Source: Panax quinquefolius
Taxonomy: Eukaryota; Streptophyta; Magnoliopsida; Apiales; Araliaceae
NCBI GenBank assembly: GCA_020205615.1
Contig: CM035169.1
Coordinates: forward strand, 14,205,258-14,269,257
DNA: 64,000 nt
Direction: 5' to 3'
Numbering within the stretch: the stretch's first letter is position 1; each line of letters begins with the position of its first letter. A program made the translations under genes and the position numbers. Under the pieces are notes generated by a model. The model was not told the origin of the DNA and did not search any database. It saw only the letters and a program-made list of their open reading frames with translations. Positions 32,807-45,432 of the stretch are shown piece after piece.

Positions 32807-34004
32807 ATCATCAAGTATCACCGAGACTCACCTTAATAAATAATCCACATCATTAAATCATCCCCGCACTACGTGCCAAGGATATTCTTTAAGATCACGA
32901 CCACGAATTATCCATGCTCTACGGCCAAAGATAATCGTGTTTTCATCAACTATTCCGATCATGCCATAAAATAATTCATCTTTGCTTCCTCGTCAAGAGA
33001 ATCCATAGCCATAATTATACCAAAAACTCGTCCATCAATGCACTATGGGCCAATGAGGACTTTTAATTTTCACATCATTTGTAACATTACGGTCATGATT
33101 ATACCGAATAATTCCTGGTCATAATCATACTAAGTCTATATATGCACTACAGGCCACAGATGACTTTCAACATAACATAAACAAGAGGATGATGACAATG
33201 ATATAAGAATTCAATAAAACAAGTTCAAGAATTAATTTGTCTAGGAACCAATAACGTCCAAACTGTCAACATGATATCGCTTTGTAGAGTAAAATTCAAG
33301 AATGCTCGTAAGAATATTTCCACGAAAAAGATATCGATGAAACGAAATATCAAGGATATTCCACTAATTTCATGGAGTATAGTAAGTCAAAACTTTACCA
33401 ACTAAGTATAATAAAGAATGGAATAACAAAAGAAATAACCATGCATGCGCAGATTGCATCGACATTTATTTCAATGTATCAATAATAACGGAACCAAAGT
33501 CGTGAAATTCACAATCCAGTGATGTTCCAAATGTAATAATAAATGTGAAATAATAAATGATGGAACCAGTCCTACAGATAAATGCATGTGATATTCGACG
33601 TAATAATAAAGACTTTAATAATAAAATGGAACCAGTCCCACAGATAAAGATGTGCATGTGATATTCTTACAGTAATAATAAAGATGTAATAATAAAGAAT
33701 GTCACCAAGTATAGGTAGCCAGCGTATTCAAAGTTATTCCAATGTAACAATAAAGAAATGGAATAATGTAAGTTCTCTTCTTGAATACAAAAGAATAATA
33801 TCCCTCACCGTAAAATAATACTTGATATAAGAGTAAGAAGTAGAAGAAAACTTTTCTTCTATCACTCTATAGTCTCTCTCTATAATTTCTCTCTAGAGTT
33901 CAAAGAATTCGTGAAGAAAATAATGAAGGAACGAGCTTCATTTATAGGAAAATGGAATGCATAAGAATCTAATCCATGAACTGTTCAGATTGATTTATTT
34001 AATC
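32807..34004 (-). repeat. LTR-B fragment (minus), right of nested element 3
   Basis: This continues the LTR-B of 24852-25348 after the insertion. It includes the GTAGTGCAT-type units (RC 32860-33170), the 59-bp-type array (33460-33720), GAGAGA leader and TATA (RC 33941-33946). It stops near 34000, about 750 bp short of the LTR start, where the 3' end of another minus LTR-B begins. Confidence 0.82.
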
Positions 34005-34007
34005 GAT

Positions 34008-34650
34008 CGCGCGGCCTTCCCAAAAATAAAGCATACGCCACCCATCTTGGGTCGCCAGATACATGGTAATGTAATTCAAATACAACTTACTAATACAACT
34101 GCTGTCAGTACAATACGACAAAACATAAACTATGAGTTTGAATACAATTATTGTCTACTAGAGATTATACAAACTCAAAAGGAGTCCTCATTACAATTAT
34201 TAACACACTATTTCACGTAATAGTGAGGACTACTAATGGTATCCTTCGACCGCCACCCGCTCCCCGACTAGTCCTCGCTATGTTCTCATTTCCTCAAGAT
34301 AATAAAGGAAAGAAAGGGTGAGCTCAACTAGCCCAAGAAGAAATATTACGACTAAGATAATGCGTAATAAATTATCATTAGCTCTCCAACAATGTTAAAC
34401 CGATAAAATACAATAGACATCAAGTTTAACTCAGCAATGAACAAGCAATCCATTAAAAGAGTCAAGTAGAGAATAGAATCTACTATCTTTTATGATTTAA
34501 AAGTTTTCAACACTTTTATCACGAGACTCACCAATAAATAATCCACATCATTAAATCATCCATGCACTACAAGCCAAGGATATTATTTAAGATCACGACC
34601 ACTAATTATCCATGCACTACGGGCCAAAGATAATCGTGTTTTCATCAACT
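34008..34650 (-). repeat. LTR-B (minus), 3'-end part
   Basis: It begins with a degraded terminus (about 34008-34030) followed by CACCCATCTTGGGTCGCCAG. It is collinear with LTR-B to 34650, where it stops at TTTTCATCAACT. Sequence continuing from the same point is found at 61761. The two parts sum to one LTR-B length. Confidence 0.8.
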
Positions 34651-34686
34651 AATAATTTCGAGACGAAATTTCATAAGTGAGGGAGG
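34651..34686 (+). other. Stub of an LTR-A internal region with PPT
   Basis: AATTTCGAGACGAAATTTC (about 34653) is followed by a PPT AAGTGAGGGAGG (34675-34686) directly before an LTR-A. Only about 35 bp of the internal region of this element survive. Confidence 0.75.
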
Positions 34687-37294
34687 TCAGAAGACCTCAA
34701 CTTATTATTAATGAAATTTAATTTTCTATTTATTATTTTGAAATAGTAAGGGTTGATTTGATTAATGTGATAGTTATGGGTAAAATACGCAAATATTTCA
34801 AAATAAGCAAGTGGTTATAAAATATTCATCATTGTTTGGAATATTCGTTTCGTCGTGGAATATTCTTGCTTGTCGGGGAATATTCGTACGACCTCAGCCT
34901 TTTGTGGGCCCCATAACTGAAAGCGATTGATCGAGAAAACGCATAAATATAAGTTGTTTAAAAATAACGCTACAGAAGTTGTTACCAAGTAATCATCGTT
35001 AAAATACTAGTGGTTAAAATACAAGAAGACACTCAGATTGCACTCAATTATTGATTCTTACGTAAGAAGGCACTACTCAATAATAGTTATAGTAATTACC
35101 GCTCAAAGATTTTATCGATTTAATAATTGTCATATTGATATTTTATATTGTTGTTGCTTTCAATAATCACATTACACAAGATTTTTCATTATCGGCTAAT
35201 AATTCATATTATCCTAATAATATTATTAGATAACATTATTGGCAATGTCTAGAAAGTTCTGCTTAAGAAGAGGTTTGGTCACCTAATCATACGCACCAAG
35301 AAGTGAGAAATTTTATCGAAAGCCCTCTTCCCTGAACCACCTCGATTGTCAATATCATGATTCTCAGAATATTATTTGTGAATAATTAATTATTCATTCA
35401 TATGATGAGGAAAATATTGATTTTATGTGGATATAGATGGAGAAAATTTTTAATGTGACAATTGTTGAAAATTGAAATTTTATCTTTTCCTCGATAAAAT
35501 AATTATTTAAATATATTATTATATTTTAATAATATAATAATGGTGATATTTTTACAACGAATGTGGGATATATGAGTATACGAGAAGGAAGAGTATTTTT
35601 GTTGCAATAAATGTTTAAAACATGTTAAATATGCTCTGTGAACCCCATTTATCGATCGAATTTGATTATAAAACAGTAAAATCGCCTGCTTCAGGATTTC
35701 TTGGCCAATTTCGCTTGGAATTTAAAAACTTTCTTCGCAAAGTTGTAGAGAATTGAATTTCCTATAAAAACACAAGAGATTCAAATTTTCGATAAAAGGG
35801 CTATTTATTATGAATTATTGAAGTTTCAAAGTCTCAAATAATCGATTTTGGAAGTTTAAAATATTTAAAATAGGAAAACGTTTTTTACACTTCAGGGCCC
35901 TCATGAAACATGTGCAAAGTGCTGAAGCTAGAGGATTCAAAGTGGGCGTAAGAAAATTTATTTATATATTAATATTATATTAAATTTTCTCGCTTGTGTT
36001 TTAAGCAATTTCCTATAAATAGGTGCTTAGTTAGAATTGAAAATCACACCGTAAACTCAAGTTTTCTCTCTATATTATCGAGCCGTTATTCTTGTGAGTA
36101 TTTTGAGTATACTTTGAGTATTGTTATATGGTGCAAGTTCAAGTCATAACCTATATCCTGTTTTTAAATTTAAGACTCGATCTTTCGAGGTAAGGGATAT
36201 TATTATTTTCAGAATGATATTAGTTCTTCAATATCATTATGTCAAATATCGATCCGAAGTTTTTATCAAATTTGGAACTTTTGGTGTCTGAGTTACTATT
36301 CACGATACTCAAGACTATTCACGATACTAAAGACTATTCACTTAATACTAAGACTATTCATCTAAAAATGAAAATTTTCCTTTTCGCTTAAAATATCTAT
36401 CAGGGATACTAGCTTTGATCAGATCCATGTTTTGATCATTCTTGAATTTTACACTACTATGATTATTTTTGAGGTATTTTTGACATGGATAAAACAAAGT
36501 ACGAATCCTTAATCCTTAATCCTTAATCCTTATCATTTTGTTTCAATCGGATTCGCTTTCTTTTAAAATATTTTTCATCATCCTCGCCCTTAAATGATGA
36601 TATTATTGAATATCTTCGGCCCGAGCTGCAAAAGATGAATGATTTCGATGAATATCTTTGGGCCAGTAGTGTAAACGATGAAATATGTGTTTGTAATGAA
36701 TACGATTAATCGATGAATATCTTTTCACTCAGAAGTAAAGATGAATATTTGATTCCGTATGTATATCGATTGATGTTACAGTGATAAAAGATAGACGATG
36801 AAATTTTAAATTCATACATGTAAGATAGTAGTTTGCATTCTCTACTTAACTCTTCTAATGAATTATTATTTCAATGCGAATATTGATTTAAAAATGTGTT
36901 GTTTATCAGATTCTATTAGATTTTTCCCCGTCAAGACTAATGATAATTTGTTGATATTATCTTAGTCATAATATTCTTTACCGGGCTAGTTGAGCTCACC
37001 CTTTTCCTTTTTGTTCCATTTTTCTTCTCGTGAGGCGAGAATATAATGAGTAATGCGCCTGGGGTATGGAATGAAGGTTCTAGAGAGAGTTGTTTAGTAG
37101 TCCTCACCATTTTTGTAAAATAATGTATCAATAAATGTGATGAGGATTTATTTGAGTATAGATATTGTCTGTAAGATAATATTTGTATTCAAACTCACAG
37201 CTTTTTATCGTTGTAATAATAAAGTTGTAGTTGCTTCGCATCTACGTATCGACAACTCGTAATGGGTGATGTATACCTATTTTGGGGCGCCACA
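34687..37294 (+). repeat. LTR-A2 (plus), 3' LTR of a lost element
   Basis: It is 2.61 kb, TCAGAAGACCTCAACTTATT to TTTTGGGGCGCCACA. TATA is at 36014-36022, the ATTCACGA block (single plus three units) at about 36290-36360, and four TTAATCC units at 36505. It is preceded only by a PPT stub and followed by minus LTR-B sequence, not a PBS. Confidence 0.88.
36014..36022 (+). promoter_or_regulatory. LTR TATA box
   Basis: TATAAATAG is followed by GTGCTTAGTTAGAATTGAAAATCACACC, as in all full LTR-A copies. Confidence 0.65.
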
Positions 37295-39630
37295 AATTCT
37301 CGTTAAAATTATTAACACACTATTTCACGTAATATGAGGACTACTAATGCTATCCTCCGACCGCCACCCGCTCCCTAGACTAGTCCTTTTATGTTCTCAT
37401 TTCCTCAAGAGAATAAAGAAAAGAAAAGGGTGAGCTCAACTAGCCCAAAGAAGAAATTTTATGACTAAGATAATGCGTAATAAATTATCATTAGCCTCCA
37501 ACAATATTAAACCGATAAAATACAATAGACATCAAGTTTAATCATAAATGAACAAGCAATCCATTAAAAGAGTCAAGTAGAGAATAAATCTACTATCTTT
37601 TATGATTTAAAAGTTTTTCATCACTTTTATCACCGAGACTCAAATTTCAATAAATAATCCACATCATTAAATTATCCCCGCACTACGAAGCCAAGGATAT
37701 TCTTTAAGATTACGCACCACTTAATTATCCATGCACTACGCCAAAGATAATCGTAGTTTTCATCAACTATCCCCGATCACGCCATAAAACAATTCATCTT
37801 TGCTCCTCGTCAAGAGAATCCATAGCCATAATCATACCAAAAATCGCCCATCAATGCACTACGGCCAATGAGGACTTTTAATTTCACATCATTTGTAACA
37901 TTACTTGGCCATGATTATACCGAATAATCCCTCGGTCATAATCATACAAAGTCCATCTACGCACTACAGTGCCACGTATGACTTTCAACATAACATAAAA
38001 CACGAGGATGATGACAATGATATAAGAATTCAATTAAACAAGTTCAATAATTAATTTGTCCAGAAACCAATAACGCCCAAATTGTCAACATGATACTTTT
38101 TGTAGAATAAAATTCAAGAATGCTCAAGAATATTTCCATGAAAAATATCGGACGAAGCGCAAATATCAAGGATATTCCACTAATTTCATGGAGTATGTAA
38201 GTCAAAATTTTAATCAACCGAGTATAATACCGAATGGAATAACAAAAGATATCACCACGCATGTGGTACTTTCAGATGAATACAAGTTATTCTAATGTAA
38301 TAATAATAATCTAACCAAATCGTGAAATTACAATCGACAAGATGTTCCATCGTAATAATAAATGCGAATAATAAATGATGGAACCAGTCCGACGATAAAG
38401 ATGTATGTGATATTCCTGCGTAATAATAAAGACGGAATAATAAAATGGAACCAGTCCGCAGATATAAGATGCATGTGATATTCCGACGTAATAATAAGAA
38501 TGTCACCAAGTATAGGTAGATCACAGATACAAAGTTATTCCAATGTAATAATAAAATCTAATAACAACAGCTTCTTTCATGAATAAGAAAGAATAACACG
38601 CCTTTTACGAAAGTACAAACAAATAATATTCCCTACCTTTAAAAGAAGAGTATTTCGATTGGTAGGTCGAGGATATACTCGAAGAAAACTCAGACTACGC
38701 CAAAGCTTTCTTAAACTCAAAAGAAATACGCCAATATTATGTAAGGTTAACTCTCTCTATAGTTTCTCTCTCTGTAGTTTCAAAGTGAATTCGTAAGAAA
38801 TAATGAAGGAACGAGCTATGGATCGAGATAAGAATTAACTCATGAACTATCCGTATTGATTTACTTTAACTGACGGTCCATATTTAAAGAAAAATCTTTT
38901 AAATAAAATATAATATATTCTATTTATATAAAAAGATTATTACTACGCAAACACTATGCGCACTACGCAAATACTATGCATAATAAAATATAATATATTC
39001 TATTTATGTAATAACTTTAATAAAGTATTATGTTTTATATAAAAAGATTTTACTATACAAAACACTATGCATAATAATATAATATATTCTATTTATGTAA
39101 TAACTTTAATAAAGTATTCTGCTTTTATAAAAGATGTTTCTATTTTATTACGTGAATAAAACAAAACATCTAAATCAACAATAATCAATCAAATAATGCG
39201 AGATACTACGCAAAGAACTATCAGAGCAATAATCGAACAAAACCGAAAGTGACTTCTCACATAAATATCAATAATCAATACCGCTACTACGCAACAACGC
39301 CAGACATTATATACTTTTACTACCGAGTAGTTCAACAAGATCAACCAGTAAAACTTTCGCCGTTATTTTCAATAAAATATTTTTGTCGCTTTTCAATCCG
39401 ACAATAATTCCAGTTAATGGGGTCCACCAATGATCAGTGCCATTATACTAATATTTTCTGCTTTAAAACGAATATTCCTCGACCAATCGAATATAATATG
39501 ACAACTCAGATACTTTTGCAAAATTTATAAATATTACCCACAACTATAACATTATCTCAAATTTACACCATAATATAAAAAAATTATTTCGAGAAAATTA
39601 ATTTTTATTCATAAAATTTGGGGTTTCACA
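37295..39630 (-). repeat. LTR-B (minus), 3' LTR, TATA lost
   Basis: It is collinear with the LTR-B at 21486-23947. The LTR start is RC GGGTTTCACA at 39621-39630. The TATA segment CTATTTATAGGAAAATGG seen in sister copies is missing at about 38815-38822, where GAGCTATGGATCGAG appears instead. The 110-bp AT-rich repeats are at 38880-39140. Confidence 0.82.
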
Positions 39631-39643
39631 ATCTCCTCCCTTA
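39631..39643 (-). other. Polypurine tract (minus, LTR-B family)
   Basis: On the minus strand, AAGGGAGGAGAT lies before TGTGAAACCC. Confidence 0.75.
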
Positions 39644-40700
39644 TGGAATTTCTCGCTCGAAATTTACGTGACGCACTGGTATGCCGAATGTGAGGATACC
39701 TTGACTTCATTTCGATTCTAACTCTCGAGGTATAACCTCGAGTGTTGGATACGATTCTTCTTATCCAAGATTTTAACACGAGATCTCATACGCTAAATCA
39801 TCCGCTATCTCGTCCGATTCTAAATTAATAATGTGGTTCAGTCATCCACATATTTACGTAACATCGACACGTTAAAAATGTTATGAAAGACGCGACATAC
39901 TTTCATGTAAAACGAGTCTATAAGCCACGCTCCTACTCAATCGAGGATTTCAAATGGGCCAATTAAATCGAGGGTCGAGATTTCTTCTTCAAAGAACTCT
40001 CGCTTCTAGAATAACGCCTCTTGAACCTTCTTCTTCACATTCATCGATTCGGGTACGTAGCTCGAACGCCTTTAACTTTATCGATTAAAGTCGATTTTAC
40101 TCAGATATTCAAGTATCTTCACGCTACGTCCCTGTAGTCTTTAACTCTATCTTCATCATTTGCAAGTTATATGAAATGAGTCTTTGTTAACAACATCGCA
40201 TTTAGAACGATACGATCTTCTACTCAACACGCCGCCACCACGCTCGCTTTTCCACGATGATATCAAATAAGACGATCGTAATCTTCAACATCTCGAGTCA
40301 ACGCCTTTGGACGCACGTTATGTTCGCTTTAGTCAAGAAATATTTTTAGGGTTTAAGAAATGAGTTTTGTATCGTGTCAATACAAAATTCGATTTCACGC
40401 TCAGGTGTAGGCTAAGTCTTCGTGAATACGTCTAAGAGATTTATTAATGATAGAAATATCATTCAAAATCGTGAATCTCATCCAAGACTCGATAAGACGT
40501 CACATCGATACCTATCAACTTGTTATCGCTATTCACGACGCCGCCATACGTAAAGTCCGGCTTTCAAGCATTTCACACAAGGAAGTCAACAACGAAAGGA
40601 CCGGTTCTTTACTTATGGCTTGATATGACAATGATCGACTTTAGTGGTTCGGTTGTTTGAATTTCATAACAAAGTCAAGTTAGAAATATGAAAGCTAACA
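39644..40700 (-). pseudogene. Truncated pol of minus LTR-B element
   Basis: From 40700 downward on the minus strand the order is the protease/RT linker, a short RT-start remnant (GACTTCCTTG... at about 40585), a block with CATTAATAAATCTCTTAG, a residual segment ending ILEKRARGG (about 40250), then the integrase GPY region (about 40060-39930) and a divergent chromodomain (about 39830-39660). No RT F-I-D-D box, RNase H or integrase DDE segment is present. The layout matches 20277-21472. Confidence 0.75.
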
Positions 40701-40990
40701 ACCTTACGAAAAGTTTGATGAGTAGTTAACCAATCGATCCCTAAAATCACATCAAAGGCAAGTATTTTCAAAGAGATAAGATCGACAGTAACGTGAAAGT
40801 GTCGATTTGAATCATCAAGATTTATAAACAAAATGGAGGTAACGGGTTTCTACTATCGTTTCAACCAATAAGTCAAAGTCTAATTTCTCCGTCAAATTTG
40901 AAAGTTGAGCGCAAGAAAGAGAGATAAAAGAATGGGTAGAATTCCAGATCTAATAAGGTATAGACTTCGCAAGAATTTATAATTAACTAA
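40701..40990 (-). pseudogene. Protease of minus LTR-B element
   Basis: The minus strand shows TACCTTATTAGATCTGGAATTC at about 40963-40942, the degraded D-S-G-.-T-H-S site (GAT-CTG-GAA) before CCCATTCTTTTATC. It then has LSSFNLTEKLDFDLL-like sequence and DDSNRHFHVTVDLI-like sequence. Frameshifted at the active site. Confidence 0.65.
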
Positions 40991-42139
40991 CCCGCTAACT
41001 CCGCTCGTTACTCGCTTTTTGAGGAGTTACGAAAAACGCCTTCTTAAAATCACCGATTTTGCTTTTATCCAGATCCGCTTTGGTGCCACCGTCCCACCGG
41101 ATTTCGATTTGGTGCACGACACAAAATCGAGCTAAATGACCTTCTATTCTTGAAATTTCCACTTCTATTATCTTGGCCCCGATTACCACCGTGGTTACCA
41201 TTCTCGCACGATGATAATTTCCCCCACGATGGTTATCATTGTTCGATAACCGCTGCAACCGTATGATTATTATCGTGTTGTTGGTTGTCCTTTTTGTTGT
41301 CTTGACTCATTATCGCGCTTCCAATAACCGAGCCCTATTCACAACATCCGAATATAAACAAAGTTTATGAAAATGAGGTATCGACGATATCGAAGTTTCA
41401 AACCTCGCAAAAAACATTCGCGGCATTCGCCTCATTATCGACCAAATGGGATGCAAACCGGATAACTCCGCAAACTTAGCCTTTCAGAAAAGCGACACTG
41501 GCCATATTGTTTTGCTCCACTTGATGAATTCTACCTTCATCATGTGACGAATACTTTCGTGAAAGTACTTGTCGTTGAATAATTCTCGAACTTCTCCAAG
41601 ACATCTTGAAAAGGCCAGTCGGGTACATTTTACGTATTCCCACTAATGATCTCCTTCTTCACGCAACATAAAGGTGGCGAATAGAACCTTTCGCTTCCTC
41701 TCGAGCATTCCAAGACATCAAATATCTTGTAATCTCGCTTTATCCATGTTCCGCCTTTAAGTGGTTCTCGCTTTCCTAAAACTCTCCGTGGTCCCAGCCT
41801 CGAATCGCTAAGCGCCACCAACCGCGGGTTACCATTGTTTCCACCGCATTATGGATGTGAGAGCCATCACCGTTGTTGCATGAATTGATCCTTAAACCGC
41901 TTAATCTGACCGCCCAAGAGTTATCGATTTCTACTCGTGATTTTGGATACGAAATGCCGCCGCACTATCGCATGAATCGCATAAAGTCTCCGACCATCCC
42001 ATCATTCACCATTTCATCGGTGTTATTGTTTTCATGAGGAGTATTGTCCTCCCGGTGCACATTATCCCGATTATTGATCCGCGGAGACTCAACGGTCTCC
42101 TCGTGCTCCATCGATAATCTCAACATTCTCTGATGCCAT
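40991..42139 (-). pseudogene. gag: gag of minus LTR-B element
   Basis: The minus-strand ATG at 42139-42137 begins MASENVE-like sequence. The capsid region covers about 41830-41380. The basic nucleocapsid stretch (NNDNHRGGNYHR, NRGQDN-like) at about 41250-41150 leads to a knuckle remnant EGHLARFCVVHQIEIRWDGGT (41135-41080). A single knuckle is evident, compared with two in full copies. Frameshifted. Confidence 0.75.
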
Positions 42140-42310
42140 TTTCAAACACCGCCACAAAACAATAGTTAATTAACATATCACATATTATCCCTATACTTTT
42201 GATCGACCAATTAAATACCAAATAAACTTAGGTAGGTCATACTAAATGGGGAATTCTCCGCCTCCCCTCCTAGTTCTTATCTCACATCTTAGCCAGTGGA
42301 TCATATCCCT

Positions 42311-42326
42311 AAACTTTGATACCAAC
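42311..42326 (-). other. Primer binding site (minus)
   Basis: On the minus strand, GGTTGGTATCAAAGTTTAGG follows the LTR end. This is an iMet-type PBS with CAAAG for the canonical CAGAG. Confidence 0.75.
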
Positions 42327-42434
42327 CGCGACGCCCCCAAATTAGGTGTAAACGCCACCCATCTCGGGTCGCCAGATACATGGTACGTAATTCAAATACA
42401 ACTTACTAATACAACTGCCGTGTAATATTTACAA
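42327..42434 (-). repeat. LTR-B stub (minus, 5' LTR)
   Basis: Only the last ~105 bp of the LTR remain (GGGGGCGTCG terminus RC at 42327, CACCCATCTCGGGTCGCCAG). At about 42430 it is joined to plus-strand gag, so the upstream LTR sequence and promoter are lost. Confidence 0.8.
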
Positions 42435-44180
42435 TGTTGCACCTCATTTGGTGGAGAATGAGGAACGTATGACGCGGATGTTTCGAGAGGTTCGAAACCC
42501 AAGATACGCCAAGATCTCATTTCTCATAAATTTTCTCTCTATTCGAGATGTTGTCAATAAAGGTTTCATTGTTAGAGCGAGATAACGAAGACGCTCAACC
42601 GAGGGTCCATAACTGTGATTATACCAAAGATAGCAACCATCGTAATAACGATAACCAAAGGAGAAAGAAGAATACTTGGACAAAGGCAGAACCACTCCGT
42701 GGTAATCGTGGCCATGAAAATAGAAGAAGCGAGTCAGGGAGGAGATTTTAAAAGAGGAGATTCAACAACGACCACGTGAAGACGCCACCACCAAAGGGCA
42801 AATCGGGTCCAAGGGAGGAGAAAGACCATCTACGACAAGTTACAAATGCGGAAAGAGGGATATATCACCCCAAACCGCCCACAACAGCTTTAAGGTATGC
42901 TATAATTGTGAAAAGAAGGACATATCGCCGAGATCAGACGATATCGAAACCAAGTCCAATGAATGGTGACTCAAAAGGATGTCCCGTAAAAGTCAAAGTC
43001 AACGATTCTCGGAAGAAAGCTTTGTCGTGCGACCGCCATAAAATGCGAGAACCCGAACGGTTAAGACGGTTAGTTAATTATAAATTCTCACGAAGTTTAT
43101 ACCTTACTAGATACCGGTTTCTACCCATTCTTTTATCTCTTCGCTTGCGCCAACGCTTGAACTCGACTACGGAGAAATTAGACTTTGACCTATTTATGGA
43201 GAATCCGCTAGGAAAAACTTTCATTACATCCGTTGTTTAAAAAAAATCTGTTTGATTCAAGTCGGTACCATTACCTTACCCGTTGACCTTTATCTCTTTA
43301 AAGATACTTGCTTTTGGGGATTGATTGGTTAACTACTCATCATGCCAAAATTGATTGCTTTTGTAAGGTCATAGTTTTCATATTCCTAAGCAAAACTCGT
43401 TATTCAACTCAAGCAACCAAACCATCAGAATCAAACATTTTCATATCAAGCCATGAAGTCATTCGCTTATTACTTGATGTCAAGTTTTCTTAGTCCATGT
43501 TATGGATTTGAATAAAGACACGCCGATTTAAATAATATTCTTGTTGTTGTTGATTTTTCCCGACGATTTCCTCAAGAATTTATCGCTTACTCCCAAAGAC
43601 CGATATTAAATTTTGTATCGACTTTGAACCCAGACAAAACTCATTTCTAAAATCTCATATCGAATGGCTCCTATTGAACTTCGTGAGTTAAAAATTCAAT
43701 TATGAATTTGGTACCGAGCCTTTATCTTGTGACTTCCTTCAGGAATTCACCTGCCGCACTCTCCGTAGGGACGCCATATTCGCATGCGATAAGAAATCGA
43801 TAGGTGTCATCGTGACGTGCTATCCAAGGTTGGATATGAGTCACGCTTGAGAGAAACCTAAGTCAAGAATCGAAATACGTAGCTTTCAGGCTTAGTCAAG
43901 TTATTATCGAGATTCGTTGAAGGATATTCTCGAATCGCTATTCCATTATCGCAACTCGACTCGTAGAGATACAAAATTCGAATGGAGCAAGGAATGTAAA
44001 GAGTTCAAGAACTCAAGAGGAGACTCATTTCAAAGACATGTTCTCGACCACGCCATCCTCGAAAAGTCGAACGCCAGAATTGAATGTTGAGTAGAAGATC
44101 GTATACAAGTACGAAAGTACAATATCACAAAGACTCATTTCAGATAATATACAAATAATAGAGATGGAGATGAAAACTCA
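42435..44180 (+). pseudogene. Truncated non-autonomous LTR-A internal region (gag end, protease, pol remnant)
   Basis: It starts inside gag (CACCTCATTTGGTGGAGAATG at 42439), with the basic linker (42660-42740) and the zinc-knuckle region at about 42845-42935, frameshifted. Protease is at about 43095-43240 (SFYLFACANAxLDYGEIRLxP-like, TEKLDFDLFMENPLGK), the linker LGIDWLTTHHAKIDCF at 43311, and the RT start at 43665-43760. Then comes the RT connection, and the sequence ends at ATGAAAACTC (44179), directly joined to an LTR. Integrase tail, chromodomain and PPT are deleted, unlike the copy at 46989-50032. Confidence 0.8.
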
Positions 44181-45423
44181 AGACCCTCGCCAATTTTTTT
44201 TAAATAAAAAGGAATTTCCTTTATTTATTATTTTGAAATAGTAAGGGTTGATTTGATTAATGTGGATAGTAGTTATAATAAATTTCGCAAATATTTCAAA
44301 ATAAGCAAGTGGTTATAAAATATTCATTTTTGGAATTTCGCATGTCGAAATATTCGTTTCGTCGTGGAATATTCGCATCGCTTCTGGGAATATTCGCATT
44401 TACGGCCAGCAAATGCATGTGTGGGCCCCATAACTAAAAAGCGATTGGATGAGGAAAAAAACGACAAAGTTTGGGTGGTTATAAATAAATAACTACAGAA
44501 GTTGTTACCAAGTAAGACCGCTGAATACCCCATGGTTAAAATACAAGAATACGCTGTGGTCGCACAAAGAAGACACACCAGATCGCACAAAGATTTGTTG
44601 AATTATCGATCCTTACGTAAGAAGGCACTACTCAATAATTTTCACAGTAGTTATCGCTCAATATTTTATTTTATCGATTCAATAATTGTCATATTGATAT
44701 TTTATATTATCATTGCTTCAATAATTGTCACGCGCACAAGATTTCCCATTATCGATCAATAATTCATATTATTTGAATAATATTATTAGATAACATTATT
44801 GGCAATGTCTAGAAAGTTCTGCTCAAGGAGAGGTTTGGTCACCTAATCAAGCGCCACCAAGAAGAGAGATCCTTATCGAAAGCCCCCTCTTCCTCGGAAA
44901 CTACCGTCATTATAAATGTGATTCTCAGAATATTATTTGTGAATAATTAATTATTGATTCATATGATAAGGAAATATTTATTTTATATGAATATAAATGA
45001 TGGATTTATTTATGTGGTTATTAATGAAGGAATTAATGTCGAGGTGTTTTATCAAGATTTTATCTGATCGAGGTATTAAAAATCAAATCGTGGGTTTTAG
45101 AGATATATCATGGGAGTTATAATTTTTAATCCGACCGCTGATCGTGGTAATTTTTGGATATGTTATACATACATAAGTTGAGTATATGTCCACAAATTTT
45201 GAACCGTTAAAATGCACGAATGATTTGTTGTGAATTTTAAGAGGTGCTCTGATTCTAAATTAGGTTTATAATTGATTTTGGTGGAAAATTCTAGAATTGA
45301 GGGGCCCCACTTGTGGTTGGTGAAAAAATGTGCTGAATTTTATTTCAAATGTGGTGGGTGGCAATAGTAGCAGTAAAGCCATCAGTAAAGCAGTCAAGTC
45401 CGCTTTTACGGCTAACATTTTCC

Positions 45424-45432
45424 TATAAATAG
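45424..45432 (+). promoter_or_regulatory. LTR TATA box
   Basis: TATAAATAGAGGGCTAAG, followed by GAATTGAAAATCACACC. Likely core promoter of this LTR. Confidence 0.65.

Larger units (their letters stand above)
37295..42434 (-). mobile_element. Minus-strand non-autonomous LTR-B element
   Basis: On the minus strand the order is LTR-B stub (42434-42327), PBS, gag, protease, truncated pol, chromodomain, PPT, LTR-B (39630-37295). The internal region is 2.7 kb and lacks the RT catalytic core, RNase H and integrase core. The 5' LTR is cut at about 42434 by plus-strand gag. The 3' LTR is missing about 180 bp of its end at 37295, where it meets a plus LTR-A. Confidence 0.8.
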
